Source of the DNA: Lateolabrax maculatus
Lineage: Eukaryota > Chordata > Actinopteri > Acropomatiformes > Lateolabracidae
NCBI GenBank assembly: GCA_031216445.1
Contig: CM062197.1
Span: 2,498,501 to 2,562,500, forward strand
Reading direction: 5' to 3'
Length of the DNA stretch: 64,000 nt
Part shown: positions 46,130 through 59,600 of the stretch, in pieces
How positions within the stretch are numbered: position 1 is the stretch's first letter
Layout of the letters: every line of letters starts with the position of its first letter
The notes under the pieces: model-generated
What the model was told of the DNA's origin: nothing
Databases searched by the model: none
What the model saw: only the letters and a program-made list of their open reading frames with translations
Translations under genes and position numbers: made by a program

Positions 46130-46345
46130 ATTAACCTCGAATCAAATGATTCATGACAGAATCAACGACAACTCTGGAGCCCAGAACCAAAAACCAGCTG
46201 GTGAAGAAAGTGGAGCATTTAGCAGCAAAAGAGCCAGATATTTTTCTCAGGAGTTGGTGGAGACCAAACCAGAGCTAAAAAGGAGAGAAAATATTGGACT
46301 TACCCTCATCAGGTGGACAGCAGCACGACTCCAGAGGGACGATCA
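46130..46345 (+). mobile_element. Non-autonomous DNA transposon-like repeat R4, copy 1
   Basis: The core CCAGATATTTTTCTCAGGAG, TTGGTGGAGACCAAACCAGA and GCTAAAAAGGA is present in reverse complement at 47155-47215. Sequence of this type is widespread in percomorphs by my recollection. No coding capacity is seen. Confidence 0.55.
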
Positions 46346-47112
46346 TTTTACTTCATGTCTGGTGGATTTGACTGAAAGAAAAACCAAAGAAGAAAAAAGG
46401 TAAAATTAAGTCAAAGTACTTTTGGAAAAGTTCTGCAGTCATGTTTAAACCTTATCTGAAACAACATCTTTTCTGTTTTTCTTCTTTCCTTCAATAATAG
46501 CAATTTGAACATACACAGTGTAATTCTGACACCAAATCTATTACTTACATTTTAAAAAGTTTCGGCCCCAAAATATCCCCAAATATTTTGGGAACATGCA
46601 GTGTTTGTGTCTGCAGTGGATTTGATGCTAAATGTCCTGTTTCTTTTACCAATGACTGGTGGTTTCTTATATTCTTATTTAACTGTTGTTCAGGAGCGTA
46701 TTTGTCTTTTTCTGCCCTTTCAACTGTCTGGTTGAACTGTTACAAAATAACATCTATTTGTGAAGAGGACTTTCTACAACCTAAAGGCATGAACAACCAT
46801 TCAATAATATATATACCTCTCAGCCATCTGACTGTTCCGAATAAAGCTTTTGATGACAGATAGTATAGAGGGAAGGAAAGTAAGTGTGGACAAAAGAAAG
46901 ATGTTAGTGATATTTTACTGGCTTTACACACTTTTATTTAAAATAGGAACATCAAAAGTAACCAGCAACTTCAGCTATAGAAACATTTCCATAGTGGTAT
47001 TTACTGTATACTTCTACGTAAAGCTGCTTTCATTAGTTTTTGGCCACTAGGGTTTGAAAAATTTGTTAGCGAACAGTTTCACATTAACACACAGCAACAT
47101 TATCATGAATTT

Positions 47113-47265
47113 GGATTCATGTTTTTGTCCACTGGATGAATCCAAGTTCACTGTTCTTTTAGCTCAGGTTTGGTCTCCACCAACTCCTGGGAAAAATATC
47201 TGGCACCTCAACTATGTTCACCAGCCAGGTGCTAACTTCACCTGTCCAGCACCAAACAGCAGACA
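47113..47265 (-). mobile_element. Non-autonomous DNA transposon-like repeat R4, copy 2 (inverted)
   Basis: GTTTGGTCTCCACCAACTCC and GGGAAAAATATCTGGCACC are the reverse complement of copy 1. The flanking TTTTTGTCCAC.GGATGAAT.CAAGT also pairs with copy 1. Confidence 0.55.
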
Positions 47266-48852
47266 TCATCATGTGTCTAGTTATTTTTTTTTTTAACTAT
47301 ATAGGAACTCTATATTTTGTATTAATAAAAAATGTTGTTTACACACAACATCTTATAACACCAAAGCATCTTCCATATTTTCATATCTTCATTTCACGAA
47401 CTCCCCTATTTCCTTCCATTATTAAAAAACCTAAACCCCAAAGACATGTCAGGCACAGAAGTTTTCCTTGCTTTAAGTCCCGAGTGACACTCAAACAGTG
47501 AATGTGTCAAAGAAACACAAAATTATGAACTAAAAGACGGTAAAACGGGAAACTGCAGATTTGGATGATAATTCTCAGAGCGTTCATCACTGTGAGCGAC
47601 GTCTTTCACATTACGTTAAGTAATCCATTGTCAATCTGAAAATGTGGATTAGTGCAGCTTTAAGTACTAGAACATAAGGATTGTGCTCAAGTAAACGTCC
47701 ATATTTACCTTCCACCTCTGGTTTGCACCACCTGGACGCCCCCAAAACTTCTCTCCTGGATGTAAATCCAGAGGAGTCTTCCTCAGCGGGGACGACCCGG
47801 CTCCTTCGGTCTCCACAGGCACCTCGGTCTTCAAACCGACGACCTCCCCGTCACCATCCCCCTCTCTAATCCCCCCGAGGCAGAGAAAAGGGAATAAATA
47901 TCAGCCGGGGCCACCGGGTGATGAGCTCGTCTATCCCACCGAGGCGGGGAACGTTATTGCTTCCGCTGGTGTTATTGAAGCGGCGTGGCAGGCTTTCTCC
48001 TCCTGGAGCAACTGTCAAAACACCTTTAACACTGTCCTTCAACAGCAGCTCCGACTCTGTGAAAGCTTAATGAATCTTTCATGAAGCGGTTGTGGGAATT
48101 ATTGGTACTGAGATGAACCAGAAAGTCCTGGGACATATGGGATGATGAGACACTACTAGAAAGGAGAAGTGTAGATATTTCACGAGTTTCAAAGATGGGT
48201 CACAGGCACACGTCTTCCCCTCGGCACGGCTAAGAACTCTTCTAACAACTACGGTATGACTTCTGGCAATTCCCGGAGTCATGCAACTTTTATCTATGGA
48301 AGTGCACAACTGTCTGGTGGGTAAAAGCAGACTTAACAATTACAGGCTTTCAGACTGCCTCGGAGTGTGTGCGATGTATAATTAACTTCATCAAATGGGT
48401 TTGTTTGCCTTGCACTTTGAGTTTCTGCAAACAAAGCCCACTTACTCACAAAGTCACGGAAGGCAGAGACTGTAATTGTCGTTATGTAAAACTACAGCTC
48501 AAGTCAAATGCGACTTTCTAGACGTCAGAGTCTGGGAAGCAGGGGGGCGGACGTGGTGAAAAGCAATTAGAGTTGAAATACATGAACTAAACTATTCCCC
48601 TCTAATGAACAAATGTGTAGAGTTTGTATGTGATTAAAACATCTGACAAACTTATTTTGATGGCCGGAGTTGTTTGTTGAAAATGAGACAATCCCGGTGA
48701 ACACTGGTGCTTTCATTCATTCTGAGGCTGTGTTGAGACCAACATTAACACTGCATCAAAAACCAAACAACACACAGGCTTCTCATTCATTTCAGTAAAA
48801 CTCATTTGTTGGCCCAGCAGGGAGTCCTGATGCAGAACCAGAGAAACACAGA

Positions 48853-49130
48853 GGGCCATATTCACTAAATATTCTCAAGGCTTAAAGGAACTTCATACAG
48901 GCCGACTCCTTAAACTCCTTAAAATAAAGAACGTGTCAGTCCGAACTTTAGGACTCAAAGACTAATTCACAAACACTTTAGTGCTAAAACCAGTCTGAGA
49001 GCTGTTAGAGGAAGTCTTAAGTCACTCAGACAGCTGCTGCTGAGTCAGTGTCCTGGATAAATAACACATTAATAAACTTCCAAAAGCTTATTGAGATACT
49101 GACACCCCAATAAATCCTAACTAATCCTAA
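48853..49130. mobile_element. MITE-like repeat
   Basis: CATATTCACTAAATATTCTC, TTTAGGACTCAAAGACTAAT, TTCACAAACACTTTAGTGCT and GAGCTGTTAGAGGAAGTCTT form a pattern I recall from a common fish MITE, possibly Harbinger-related. No terminal repeats could be confirmed. Confidence 0.4.
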
Positions 49131-49192
49131 AACTATCCAATAACGCTAGAAGAGCTGAAACGACGAGTTAAACAATCAACTACTCCTCTAAA

Positions 49193-49395
49193 CTGTGAGT
49201 ATTTGCTCCTTCTATTTGTCTCGTGTGATAAGAAACTGAATTATCTTTGAGTTTTGGACGGTCAGTCAGACATCTGATGACGTCCCCTTCAGGAAACTGT
49301 AAAAGGAAAATTTCACTATATTCCAAAATTTAATAGAAATAGAAAAATAATCTGCAAGTTAATCGATGGTGAACATAATTAGTTGTTGTTTTAAA
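49193..49395 (+). repeat. Dispersed repeat family R3, copy 3
   Basis: GTGAGTATTTGCTCCTTCTA, ATTATCTTTGAGTTTTGGAC, GGTCAGTCAGACATCTGATG, TTTTCACTATATTCCAAAAT-type and AATAATCTGCAAGTTAATCG follow the family order. The neighbour on its left is a different, MITE-like element. Confidence 0.6.
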
Positions 49396-50377
49396 CAGTA
49401 GGGGAAGATAGTTTCCACAAATCTCCACTTTGTTCAAACGTTGGTCAACAGAAAATACCAACTGCAATAAATGAAGCTGATTTTATGGCCGTCACTGGTT
49501 CATCAGGTAGAATTAAAACAAACATGCACATGGTGTTTGACTAGAAGCTCCTTTCTGTTAAACATGTTTTACTTTGTTTTGTGTAAGATGTGTGACAACT
49601 TAAAAAAATCTTTGAAAAAATGTTAAAGAAATAAAAAAATAAAAAAGTAATTCAGGTGGCGTTCTGTGACGCACCATGTTCATCTGTCAACCAATCACTG
49701 ACTAATTAAGAGTGAGGAACTATTTCAGACTCCCCTGGTTCCCCCTGTGACCCCCCATTCATTTCCCCATCGACCACGTGAGATGACTCACAGCTGGAGC
49801 GCGTCCAGGGCTCGGCTCTGCATTAAAACTCTCCCAGATCAATCATCAGAGCTAAAGATTAACAGCTGCATTAGAGAATATGTGGTTGTCTGATAACAAG
49901 TAAACGGTACGAGCCTGTGGACATAAAACACTCTGAGGAAGAAGCTCCATAGTAACGAGTTCAACGCCTTCCCCGTCTCCACTCAGGAGACCTTAGGAGG
50001 AAACTCGCAGCGAGGAACTTTCAGTGCCATTTAGGACGACCCCTAGTGGTGAGATGAGACACAGCCCCAGCATCTTGACCTTCGACCCTCTAAAAAGGAG
50101 TGGGCCACCATTTTTAGCCCTTAACCATTGTGTCACTCCTGAGAAGAAAAAGAGACCCTTTTTTTAGGAGCAGACTGGTCTGAAACCATTTACATATGAC
50201 GGAAAAACAGCTTCAGAGTTGGTGTGGAAACGTATTGGACTGAGGTTGTATTAGTTTAGTTTATTAGTCTATGAGAAAATGACCCGACTTCTCACTTGAT
50301 TTATTACCTCAGGAAACATTTTCCTAATGAGTTTTTGGTCTCAATCATTAATTTTAAGTCTTCTTCAGTACAGAATC

Positions 50378-50520
50378 GCTACCATGGCGACCTCCAATCA
50401 GGACAGAGGCAGCGACACCCTCTCGTCCAAATAACGTCACTTCTGGCTCCCAAAAAAACCAAGATGGCGACGAGCAAAAAGCAGAAGCTCAGGAGCTTCA
50501 CGTGTTTTAGCTTGAAATTC
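50378..50520 (+). repeat. Dispersed repeat (ATGGCGAC..AAGATGGCGACGAGC type)
   Basis: GCTACCATGGCGACCTCCAA, GTCACTTCTGGCTCCCAAAA and CCAAGATGGCGACGAGCAAA. Sequence of this type is repeated in many fish genomes by my recollection. A short open frame across it is not treated as a gene. Confidence 0.4.
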
Positions 50521-50673
50521 TTGACGAAATCAGTCAGTTGAGGCTTTTCTCTCGTGCATCTTTTTAATTATCATCGTTTCACAGTAACAATACAAACTCT
50601 GGCTTTAAACTGAGATCCACAATTTGAAAATGATTGACAGCAGACTGGGTGATGTTTTGGGTTCATATTGGTT

Positions 50674-50904
50674 CTTTAATAAAAAAAGAAGCTTCACATT
50701 CGATGTTAATTAATGAACTTTACATAAGTACTTTTTCCTCCCAGAATGGATATAATACCTTTATGGAAATTACTTCTTAAAGTCCAGCGAGTTTTGGCTG
50801 TGACGTGAGTCTGTTTGCTGGCACCTCGTCAGTCCCGTTCCTGTTCTGGATCCTGTTGAACTCGCAGAAGGACAAAGATGGAGGCAGGGGGGAGCGCTGT
50901 GACA
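50674..50904 (-). other. rars1: Probable short 3' UTR of rars1
   Basis: On the minus strand the first acceptable poly(A) signal after the stop is an ATTAAA near 50675-50680 (plus strand TTTAAT). That gives a 3' UTR of roughly 230-250 nt. No strong U/GU-rich element follows, so this is tentative. Confidence 0.35.
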
Positions 50905-51014
50905 TCACATCCTGTGGACGGGCGTGATGCCCAGGATGTCGAAGCCTTTGGCCATGATGGACGCTGTGGCTTCACAGAGCAGCATCCTCCACATGTTGAC
51001 CTTCACCACCTCAC
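50905..51014 (-). CDS. rars1: rars1 terminal coding exon
   Basis: Reads GEVVKVNMWRMLLCEATASI then MAKGFDILGITPVHRM and TGA (plus-strand complement at 50905-50907). Human RARS1 ends MAKGFDILGIKPVQRM, so the stop is at the usual place. Acceptor GTGCAG. Confidence 0.97.
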
Positions 51015-51316
51015 CTGCACGGAGACAAGAAACACTTTAGATTTTATATCTTAGAAATCATTGTATTCCTCAATAACTGCGGTTGGTGACATTTTAGATT
51101 CAGGTCGGCCCAAAGAGGTAAAACTCTAAAAGCCACAACCAGAGAAAGTTTAAATAAAATGTGTATTTGGGGGCGCCCCTGCAGCTCAGTGGGGAGAGCG
51201 CATACATTTTAAAGCTGAGTCCTTATCATATGACCTGCAACCTTAGCTGCTGGGACTGATACTGTGGAGCCTGAATTTGGCAGAATATGTCTTTCTATAT
51301 ATATATATATAGATAT

Positions 51317-51353
<37 letters not shown>

Positions 51354-53131
51354 ATAAGTGATTTGAAATTGAACAATTCAACTATATCAGGATTGATCAC
51401 AAAGTAAAGCTGCGACTGACTAGAATCCAGTCATCAGTTTTAGGGTCCTGACATGAGGAAAAGGTCACTTTTTTGGCTGTTGGTGGTGCTATGAAGAAAT
51501 ACATTTATATTAACATGCAACATATCAGCATGTTACCATGATAACCGTACGTGAACATGTTCATTCTGGATTAAGTAGCTTGTGAAAAATATGGTCCGCC
51601 TAGTGCACATTTAATAAACATTTCATATATTTTGTTGCATGTTTCTACACTATATTTTCCTCTAGGACTACTGAGAATCTTATGGGATGAGTTGAGTTGA
51701 ATCTTCTCTTATTTTCAGGTTGCTGCTTGAGTGTGCACTGGGCAGTTGTGTAATTTAGGTACATTTAAGTGTCAGAGTGGCATCAGCAGATACTCAGCAT
51801 TAAAGGACTTGAATGAGGATCAGGGACAAAAAGGTTAATTGGGACGTCCCTACTGTAGTTAGGAAGGCAACTGTTTCCTGCTAAACGTCTAAACATTGCA
51901 TCATACATACAATCAAAGAGGAGAAGAGTTATAACTGGGATACTAGCAGGGTTGTACACATACTCAGGTGGAAAACAAAATGAATTGAAAAGTAACAGAT
52001 GGGGTGGAAAAGAAAAAGAGCAGCGCGAGAAAGGAACCTGAAAAGATGATATATTGAGATGTCGGATGGGAAACCGAGAGAAGCAGTCAGAGGTGAAGCC
52101 GAGAACAAAACCAGCGAACAACAACAGGTCAGAGGGCACTTTTAATGATGCCGCCGTCGCACAGCGGCGGCCGACACCAACGCATCAGAGGAAAATCAAT
52201 GACCTGGACATCTGCGTCCACGCGCAACACCCATGACCGTCCACCCCATCGGGCCAAATTGCTACACGGAGCAGAAATCCAATAAAAATTAAGTCCGTAA
52301 TGAGCAGCAGACAGGTCGTTAAAGGGGCGTGAACGCCGATGGTCGCTGACAGACAGCAAGATTAGCGTGTAATTTTCCCAAACAGGCTGACGCATCCAAG
52401 AACACACGACGCCGCCGGAGAGCTGCTGCTGTCGAGGTGACGCTGATGAGAGAGAGGCTTTGAAAAGATTTCTCTGTGTGTGTTTTAGAAACCTGCAAAG
52501 AGTTGTAGCTGCTTTTACCTGCGATTAAATATTTGGTCAGAGTCTAATATTCCCTTTTTTTCACAAAATAAATCACAGTATAAACCCGCAGATGGTATTT
52601 GGTGACCTCCACACAGTCATTTCTGTATAATGGAACAATGTATAAACTGTAGGATAATTTGCTTTGCTAATTTTTTATCTTCTGCACACAAGTTATTATC
52701 TCATGTGAAAAGTGAGTAATTTGTGAGAACAAAATAGACCCACTTCAGGACCGGGCCTCAAGATCAGGTAACACAATGGGATCAACCTTAAGGCCTTTAT
52801 CATGTCGGCTGATATTGAGCTTTGAAATTTAAATTAGCGCAAACCAAACGTAAACTGAGGGATGTTTTGGCCAAGTATAAATCTGCCAGGCGAAGACACA
52901 TCATCTAAAGTGATGAAGATTGTCGAGCATCTCTGGATTATTTTGCCACGTTGATGGTGATTATGTGCCCACGCTGGTTTCCGCCACTTTGTCGGACACT
53001 TTGGTCACTTAAAAATAAATAAAATACACCCTTTGAAAGATGAACACATGTACAGTTTATCCAATAAAATCAACTGAAACTGAGTGAAGTTCATGTATTC
53101 TGTGACTTTGTGTCTGACTCATGATCTTAGT

Positions 53132-53196
<65 letters not shown>

Positions 53197-53623
53197 CCAT
53201 CAGTCAACAAAGTAAAAGGACATAAAATAATAACCAGCAGCTGCGGTTTCTGCCACAGCGCTAACTGAGAATTAGCATAATTAAACAGCTCTAAGCCTGA
53301 AGTGCTCGTACTTCACACACCGCGGGGAGAAAACGCTAACAGGAACAAGTGGAGGGCAAACAGTGTTCAGACGGCTTTCAGTGAAAACCCTCTCAGAGTG
53401 AAACTTCCTGTTAATTGGCTGACCCCCATCGAGAGCAGAACATCCAGGACGATCGGCTCTTTTGTTTTCTTTTTGCACTTTTGACCTCGATGTGGGTCAA
53501 AAACGAGATCTGCGGATTTTTGTCAAAGTTTGTTTTCCTACCAATATGTCTCCCGTTAACCTAACCTGAACACAACCCTACTGTAAGGCCGACCAGCCGC
53601 CCCTGCGAGGTCTAACAATGACC

Positions 53624-53659
<36 letters not shown>

Positions 53660-56600
53660 GAAGCTGACCCTGACCTTTGACCTCTGTATTCACAAACACA
53701 TCCCACCCCCCCCCAGCGTACCCGTCTGCCTGTCCTTCTCCACGCAGTAGCAGCTGTCGTAGAACTCGGTGAAGGTGGTGGCCAGCTCGTACAGGTAGTC
53801 GCACAGCGTGTGGAGCAGCAGCTCGTCCAGGATCTTCTGCAGGATCTCCGGGAAACGGAGGATGCACTTCCCCAGCTTCCACTCCTTCTCGTGGTCCAGG
53901 AGGACCTCCGAGGTCTCCGCCGCTCTCCTCAGCGTGGCCTCGTCAATGTTGGCCAGACGAGATATGGACCTATGGGAAGCCAGCAGCAGCATTAATACAG
54001 ATGTCACACGTTATGTTTGATTAGAATAAGCCTCACTCTCTTTTTAAGAGTATCTTCAGCAACAAGGACTACAGACCAACGTCTTAAGAATGATTGAATC
54101 ACTTCTCGCTTGTCAACTTCTCATCCAACTTTGGGCAAAAAGAAAATTACATTACACTAATATTTTACCCCCGATTATTGTGAAAAAATGACCCTATTAT
54201 TACCTAACTATATTAATATATTACCTTGTTATAAAGAGCTGTAATGTTTGGATTGAGACAAATCTTAAAGTAGAAAACAAACCAAAAAACAAAAAAAATA
54301 ATTCATGCAATGCTACAGGCAAGTTCACTGTTCTTGCCCAAGTTATCAAAAAGCGGTGGAGTACCAGCAGAGAGATGTGGATCAAGGCACAGAGTTACCA
54401 GGGATCTTTAAAGTATTTAGCAACAGGAGTCTTGTTCCTTTTGTACGGGAGGAGAAAAAAGAGCCGAGACCGTGACACAGCCGCCTTTCACGTCTGCATC
54501 TTTGTGATATCACGGCATTTTCAGATCAAGAGAAACTTGCTTGGGTTCAAAAACTGAGGTTGATTCTGTTGCAGATCAAACAAACAACAAAATGTATTTT
54601 AAGTCTTAAAAGCAGCTCAGATCACAACACATTAAACAAAGAGGCACATGGAGTAAAAGCCTCTAGCTGAGTTGATTTTACGCCTCTAATCAGGTCAATA
54701 TTTGAAGATATATAGATATAATTAGAACAGAATAATAATTCAACAGACATCAGCAACTCTTTATTTCAGGCAAAGTCCACTTTAAAACTGCTAAAAAACT
54801 TGTACCTTTGGGTTTTTGGTCGGACAAAACAAGAAATTTGAAGTTGTCTCTGAGGAGACAGTGAGGAGCATTTCAATTTCTAATAATTTAAGGAGTTTTC
54901 CTGAAATAACCATGAAATCTGGCACTAATTGTAGGTAAAACTGAGACACTGGCACACTTCCAATTAATCGTTAATTTAACTTAATGATTAATAAATCCTT
55001 ACTTGGGTTTCAATGTTCTTTTAAAAGAAACTGTAAATCAAAAACTGCTTTTAAACCCAAGTTAACTTAACTTTTAGAAAATGTTCTCCATTAGTACCAA
55101 ATTACAGAAATAGCTCAGAAAGTTATTTCCCCCCCTCATTTCCTAAACATTTAATTGGGAAAATAATCAGATCACTAACTGACTAACTGATCATTATTCG
55201 CAGCTGTGGTGTTTTGCAAAATATATGTAGTACAACCTCTGAGCATGCGGTTCTGTTCCTTATTGTTTCTATTAGGATGCCCCAAATTGCACAGCGAGGT
55301 CCGAGGAGTGGGGGGGGCAGCTGCCACCGCTGAGTGCTCTATTGACTGAATGCAGGAACATCGAATCTTCTCAGGCGAGACCGCTTGCCCCCTTCCTGCT
55401 GAGAGAAGATCAATCTCTGCCGGGCGCTCTGCCACCCTGAGTCCAACACCTCCAGGGAAGCCGGAGGAGGAGAAGGGGATCAACGCGGCCCTCCGCAGCC
55501 GGGGGACGGTCACTCGATACGGGGTGGAGAGGGGGGATAAGAGGTGAGGAAGAAATTGGGTCTCGCTGACTGGAAACACCCCAAAGACTAATCCCTTTGC
55601 CACAAGGGGCAGAAAGGCTGATCTGATACGGGTAATGAAAGCGTTCTGGTGCTGGTGGGAGGTTCTCTAACAGGACCGAGTGGAGAAGAGGACACAGACG
55701 AGGGAGGAACGTGTCTGAGGAACTCAATTTAACTTCCAAGATACTTTCAGCACCCCGAAGCCAACAGTCGAGCGACTCATTTAACTTTGCGAGTGTGTGT
55801 TACTTGATTTATAGATTACTACACAGTCACGTTTTCTTCTGAGAACTAATCAATCACTGTTTGATATACGACACGGAGGCTTTGGTTGGGTACAAAGTTT
55901 TAACTTCAGTAACATCACCACATACAGTCTGCAGTCACGCTGGTGTCCATATTCTTAGATCTGTATCATTAGCGGGGGTTATCCTCTCTACAGTAGCTGT
56001 TTTAGGACGTTGACCAGTCCCGGTGTGATGGGACTGGTCAGCTGTGAGGTGGTGAGAAATTATAGCGGTGATTTAACGTCTCTCTCTAGCTTTTCTCTAA
56101 CTTCTTCTTAGTCTTTTTTTGTACAACCATTTGTCAACGTCACTTTTCATGTGAACAAGCAGGCGCAACACGATGAAGGTCCTCCGGGAGAGACTGAAAA
56201 CGTGACGGGTTCATGCTGCCACCATGGTTTTTTTTAAGCTTTTAAAAAGGTTAAATCCAAACTGAACCTCAGCTTACAAAACACATTTGGTGGAAACATA
56301 TTCGCTGTACGTTTCAGAAGTTCAGTATTTAACTTTTGGCAGGTCTCATCTCTACATTACTGAACCCTCACCTGATGCGGGTGAAGGCGTAGAGGAGGTA
56401 CGCCGCCGTGTTGCCCCGGTCATCCAGCATCTTGTCAAATGAGAAGACGTAGTCGTTGATGCGGTTGTGGGAGAGGTCGGCGTACTTAATGCAGCCAAAA
56501 GCGACGGACGTCTGGGCTTTGGTCAGCTCCTCCGGGGTCAGGACCTGCAGAAGCACCATTTCAGCACAGGGAAGTTTCATTTAATAAAGCAGAAATATTA

Positions 56601-59600
56601 ACGACAGGTATGGAGTTGATAATCTTTCCAATCACCATTTACCTCAAACACTCTTTAAGGCATTAAATATTCTGATATCTCTGTAGCTTTTATCAGTTTG
56701 TAATTACTGCAGGCAGTACTTCACCTTATGCTTCTAACAGTAAAACCAGTGAGTTGAATTTAATCCAAATAATGAATCTAATTTACTAACCTCAGGCAGA
56801 GATTAAATTGACTTATTAAGTCATAGCCTTGCCTTGAATCTGTGTGTGACGTGTCTGATACCACGGGGAGTGAACGGAGTGAGCAGGGAGATTATGCCGA
56901 ACATTTTATGATAGCGATTTGACTGGAAAACAAGAAAACTTCCAGTCAAGCGGAGCGTTAGCAGACCGAGGAAATTACTGGATACGACAGTGAGTGGCAG
57001 GAGAAGGAACGACAAAACAGAAAGGGACAGGTCATAACATGAAAATATTATAATATAAAACAAGAGGGTAAACAGGACAGGAGTGGACAGAATAGTTAAT
57101 GACAGCACAGACAGCAGTAAAAGACATAATGTGAGAAAAAGACATAATCCCTTTGCCACAATCTCACACAAGGGGCAGAAAGGCTGATCTGATACGGGTA
57201 ATGAAAGCGTTCTGGTGCTGGTGGGAGGTTCTCTAACAGGACCGAGTGGAGAAGAGGACACAGACGAGGGAGGAACGTGTCTGAGGAACTCAATTTAACT
57301 TCCAAGATACTTTCAGCACCCCGAAGCCAACAGTCGAGCGACTCATTTAACTTTGCGAGGGTGTGTTACTTAATTTATAGATTACTACACAGTCACGTTT
57401 TCTTCTGAGAACTAATCAATCACTGTTTGATATACGACACGGAGGCTTTGGTTAGGTACAAAGTTTGAACTTCAGTAACATCACCACATACAGCTCTCTC
57501 TAGCTTTTCTCTAACTTCTTCTGAGTCTTTTTTGTTAAACCATTCCCGTCACTTTTCACGTGAAGACTGAAAACGTGCGCCGTTTTCCTCAAAGTCAAAC
57601 GATATCAGGGCGCCAAAAAAGACTTAAACGTTAATGACAGTTTCCAACCGGTCCTGGCAACCAATCAGAGCGACGAAACGCCGTCCTGTCAGGAGTACGG
57701 CAAACACATAATTCTCATCAACATTAAGTTTAAGTGCAGTTGTTGTTTGTTCTTTTAGAAAAAAAATGTACTGTCCAGTCCGTTTAATACTGTCGCTGCA
57801 GCCGGCCGGGGAACGCTCCACAATGGTGGCAGCCATCTTGGTTATTTACAAAGATGCCCCAACAGCATTAAACCCGCCTCATACTAGATAAAAAGGTTGA
57901 GATTGGCTCGCCACATACGAGATCTGGTGGAAATCTATTTGAATGGGAGGAGGGGCCGGAGCAAATAAAACAACCGATTCGTCTGGTTCCCAGGATGCAC
58001 GAAGACTGTCGACACTGTAGGTGTCTCAGCTCACAACATATATTGCTTCATCTTTAAAAAAGGATCTCTAACTTCCAAAAACAGCAAATCTTACTCAAAC
58101 AGAACGAAACTGAGCTTTTTATGGGTTATGTTGACAAGAGTAAGAATCTAGAATTTCGTCAGCCTTATTCTTTAAATCATTAATCAAGTCAAAATGTCAA
58201 TCATTCAGTTTTGGAATCAAACAAGACTGAATCAATGCTAGTAGGGCAATCGAGATTCAGGTTAACAATGAATGTCGAGTCACAGGGACAGATTTTTGCC
58301 AGGGAAGAAAAGAAATACAATTAATTGATTAATAGACTATCAAAATAGTTGATTAAATCAGAAATCCTTGCAGCTGTAGTTAAAGTCCCAATGGCCAGCC
58401 ATAGGAGGACATGGGGCCGATCTAACAGACACCCAAGGACAGGACCTAAGAGGTCAGGGTACAGTGTGACTCAACAGGACAGGGAATAACAGGACGAGGC
58501 AGGAAAAGGACTGAACATAACAGGATACAAAAGCAAAGGACGCAGAGAGAAAATAAATGGGAGAAGAGTAAAGAACAGAATGGAGTATAATCCAACACAA
58601 CTGGAGAAAGCCAACGTTAGCAGCGGTGCAGGCTGAGGTTCATGGAGGCCAGGGTTGGGGTTTGTTTTAATGAGGCAGGGTTAGCAGATGGTAGACGTGG
58701 GCATCGACCCAGACAGGGAGCACAGTGCCAGGCCAGAAGGGCCTGCAGGGAAACTGTGTTGGCACCGGTTTCCCACAACCTTCTCAGCATTAAAATCATA
58801 GCAGTTCAACTGGAAGTCACTGACTGTTTACACTGCACCACATACTCCAGATAATACTTAACCAGGTCAGGTTCTGTTGTTTTTTCCTCTCATTTTCACC
58901 CCCCTGCAAGTTTAATTTCAAATACATCACCTCAACATCAGAAGGTGCAAACACATACGCTCAGAAATCAGAAAAGCAACAAAAAAGGTTTTTCTGTGTG
59001 AAGTAAAACAACAGCTAACGATAGCCCTGGGATGAAGGAAAGGACTTGTCAACAGATGTTTTTGGGTTTAATCCGGAGACGAGCTGAAACCATCTAAAAG
59101 GTCAAGAGGTGAAAGATTGCGCTTCACATTCCTGAACAAACAACCAACACTTCTTTTAACAAGGTCCAACTGAGCTGCAGAGGAGCCAGTGATGAAGAAC
59201 TGGTGCTGCAGCAGGACGATGGCAGCAGCCCGGTTTGTGTAATTTGTGAGAGTGAGTCAGGGTGATGCTGAGAAAACAGAACACAGACGCTCATCGAGCC
59301 GTCCCTGGGTGAGGCGCAGAAGAAGAACTACAGAGGAAGTGACTGTGGTGAAACCTCAGACACTACCAGAAGTTTGTGGTGGATGATTTTGTGAGCTAAA
59401 TGTCAGGAAAACAAACCGCTGCAGGTGAAACTGCAACAAAACTTTCAATTGAAGAAAGTAAAACATTTTCGTCCACATTCCCCCCAAGATGATGATTCTA
59501 GATTAAAATTTAAGTTTGTCTAAAACTTAAATATCTGCAAAACTAATGACCTTCCCCATCAGCCTCAGGTAAACACTACCTGCTAAACGTCACGCTCAAA

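Larger units (their letters stand above)
45491..50673. other. Intergenic region between convergent dlc1-like gene and rars1
   Basis: No protein gene recognised. Mostly decayed mobile DNA: an inverted pair of transposon-like copies (46130-46345 and 47113-47265), a MITE-like element (48853-49130), an R3-family copy (49193-49395) and another dispersed repeat (50378-50520). Short open frames here show no family motif. Confidence 0.55.

Noticed and set aside
51169..51245. tRNA gene
   Set aside because: Only the 5' half with the A box looks like a tRNA. No acceptor stem, anticodon loop or T-arm closes, so I call it a SINE-like element.
53134..53191. CRISPR-like array
   Set aside because: A dinucleotide microsatellite without spacers, in a vertebrate genome. 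No CRISPR array exists in the window.
57096..57305. Shared short protein in the two intronic duplication copies (also 55410-55739)
   Set aside because: The same frame is open in both only because the DNA is duplicated. It diverges at once outside the core and has no recognisable family.
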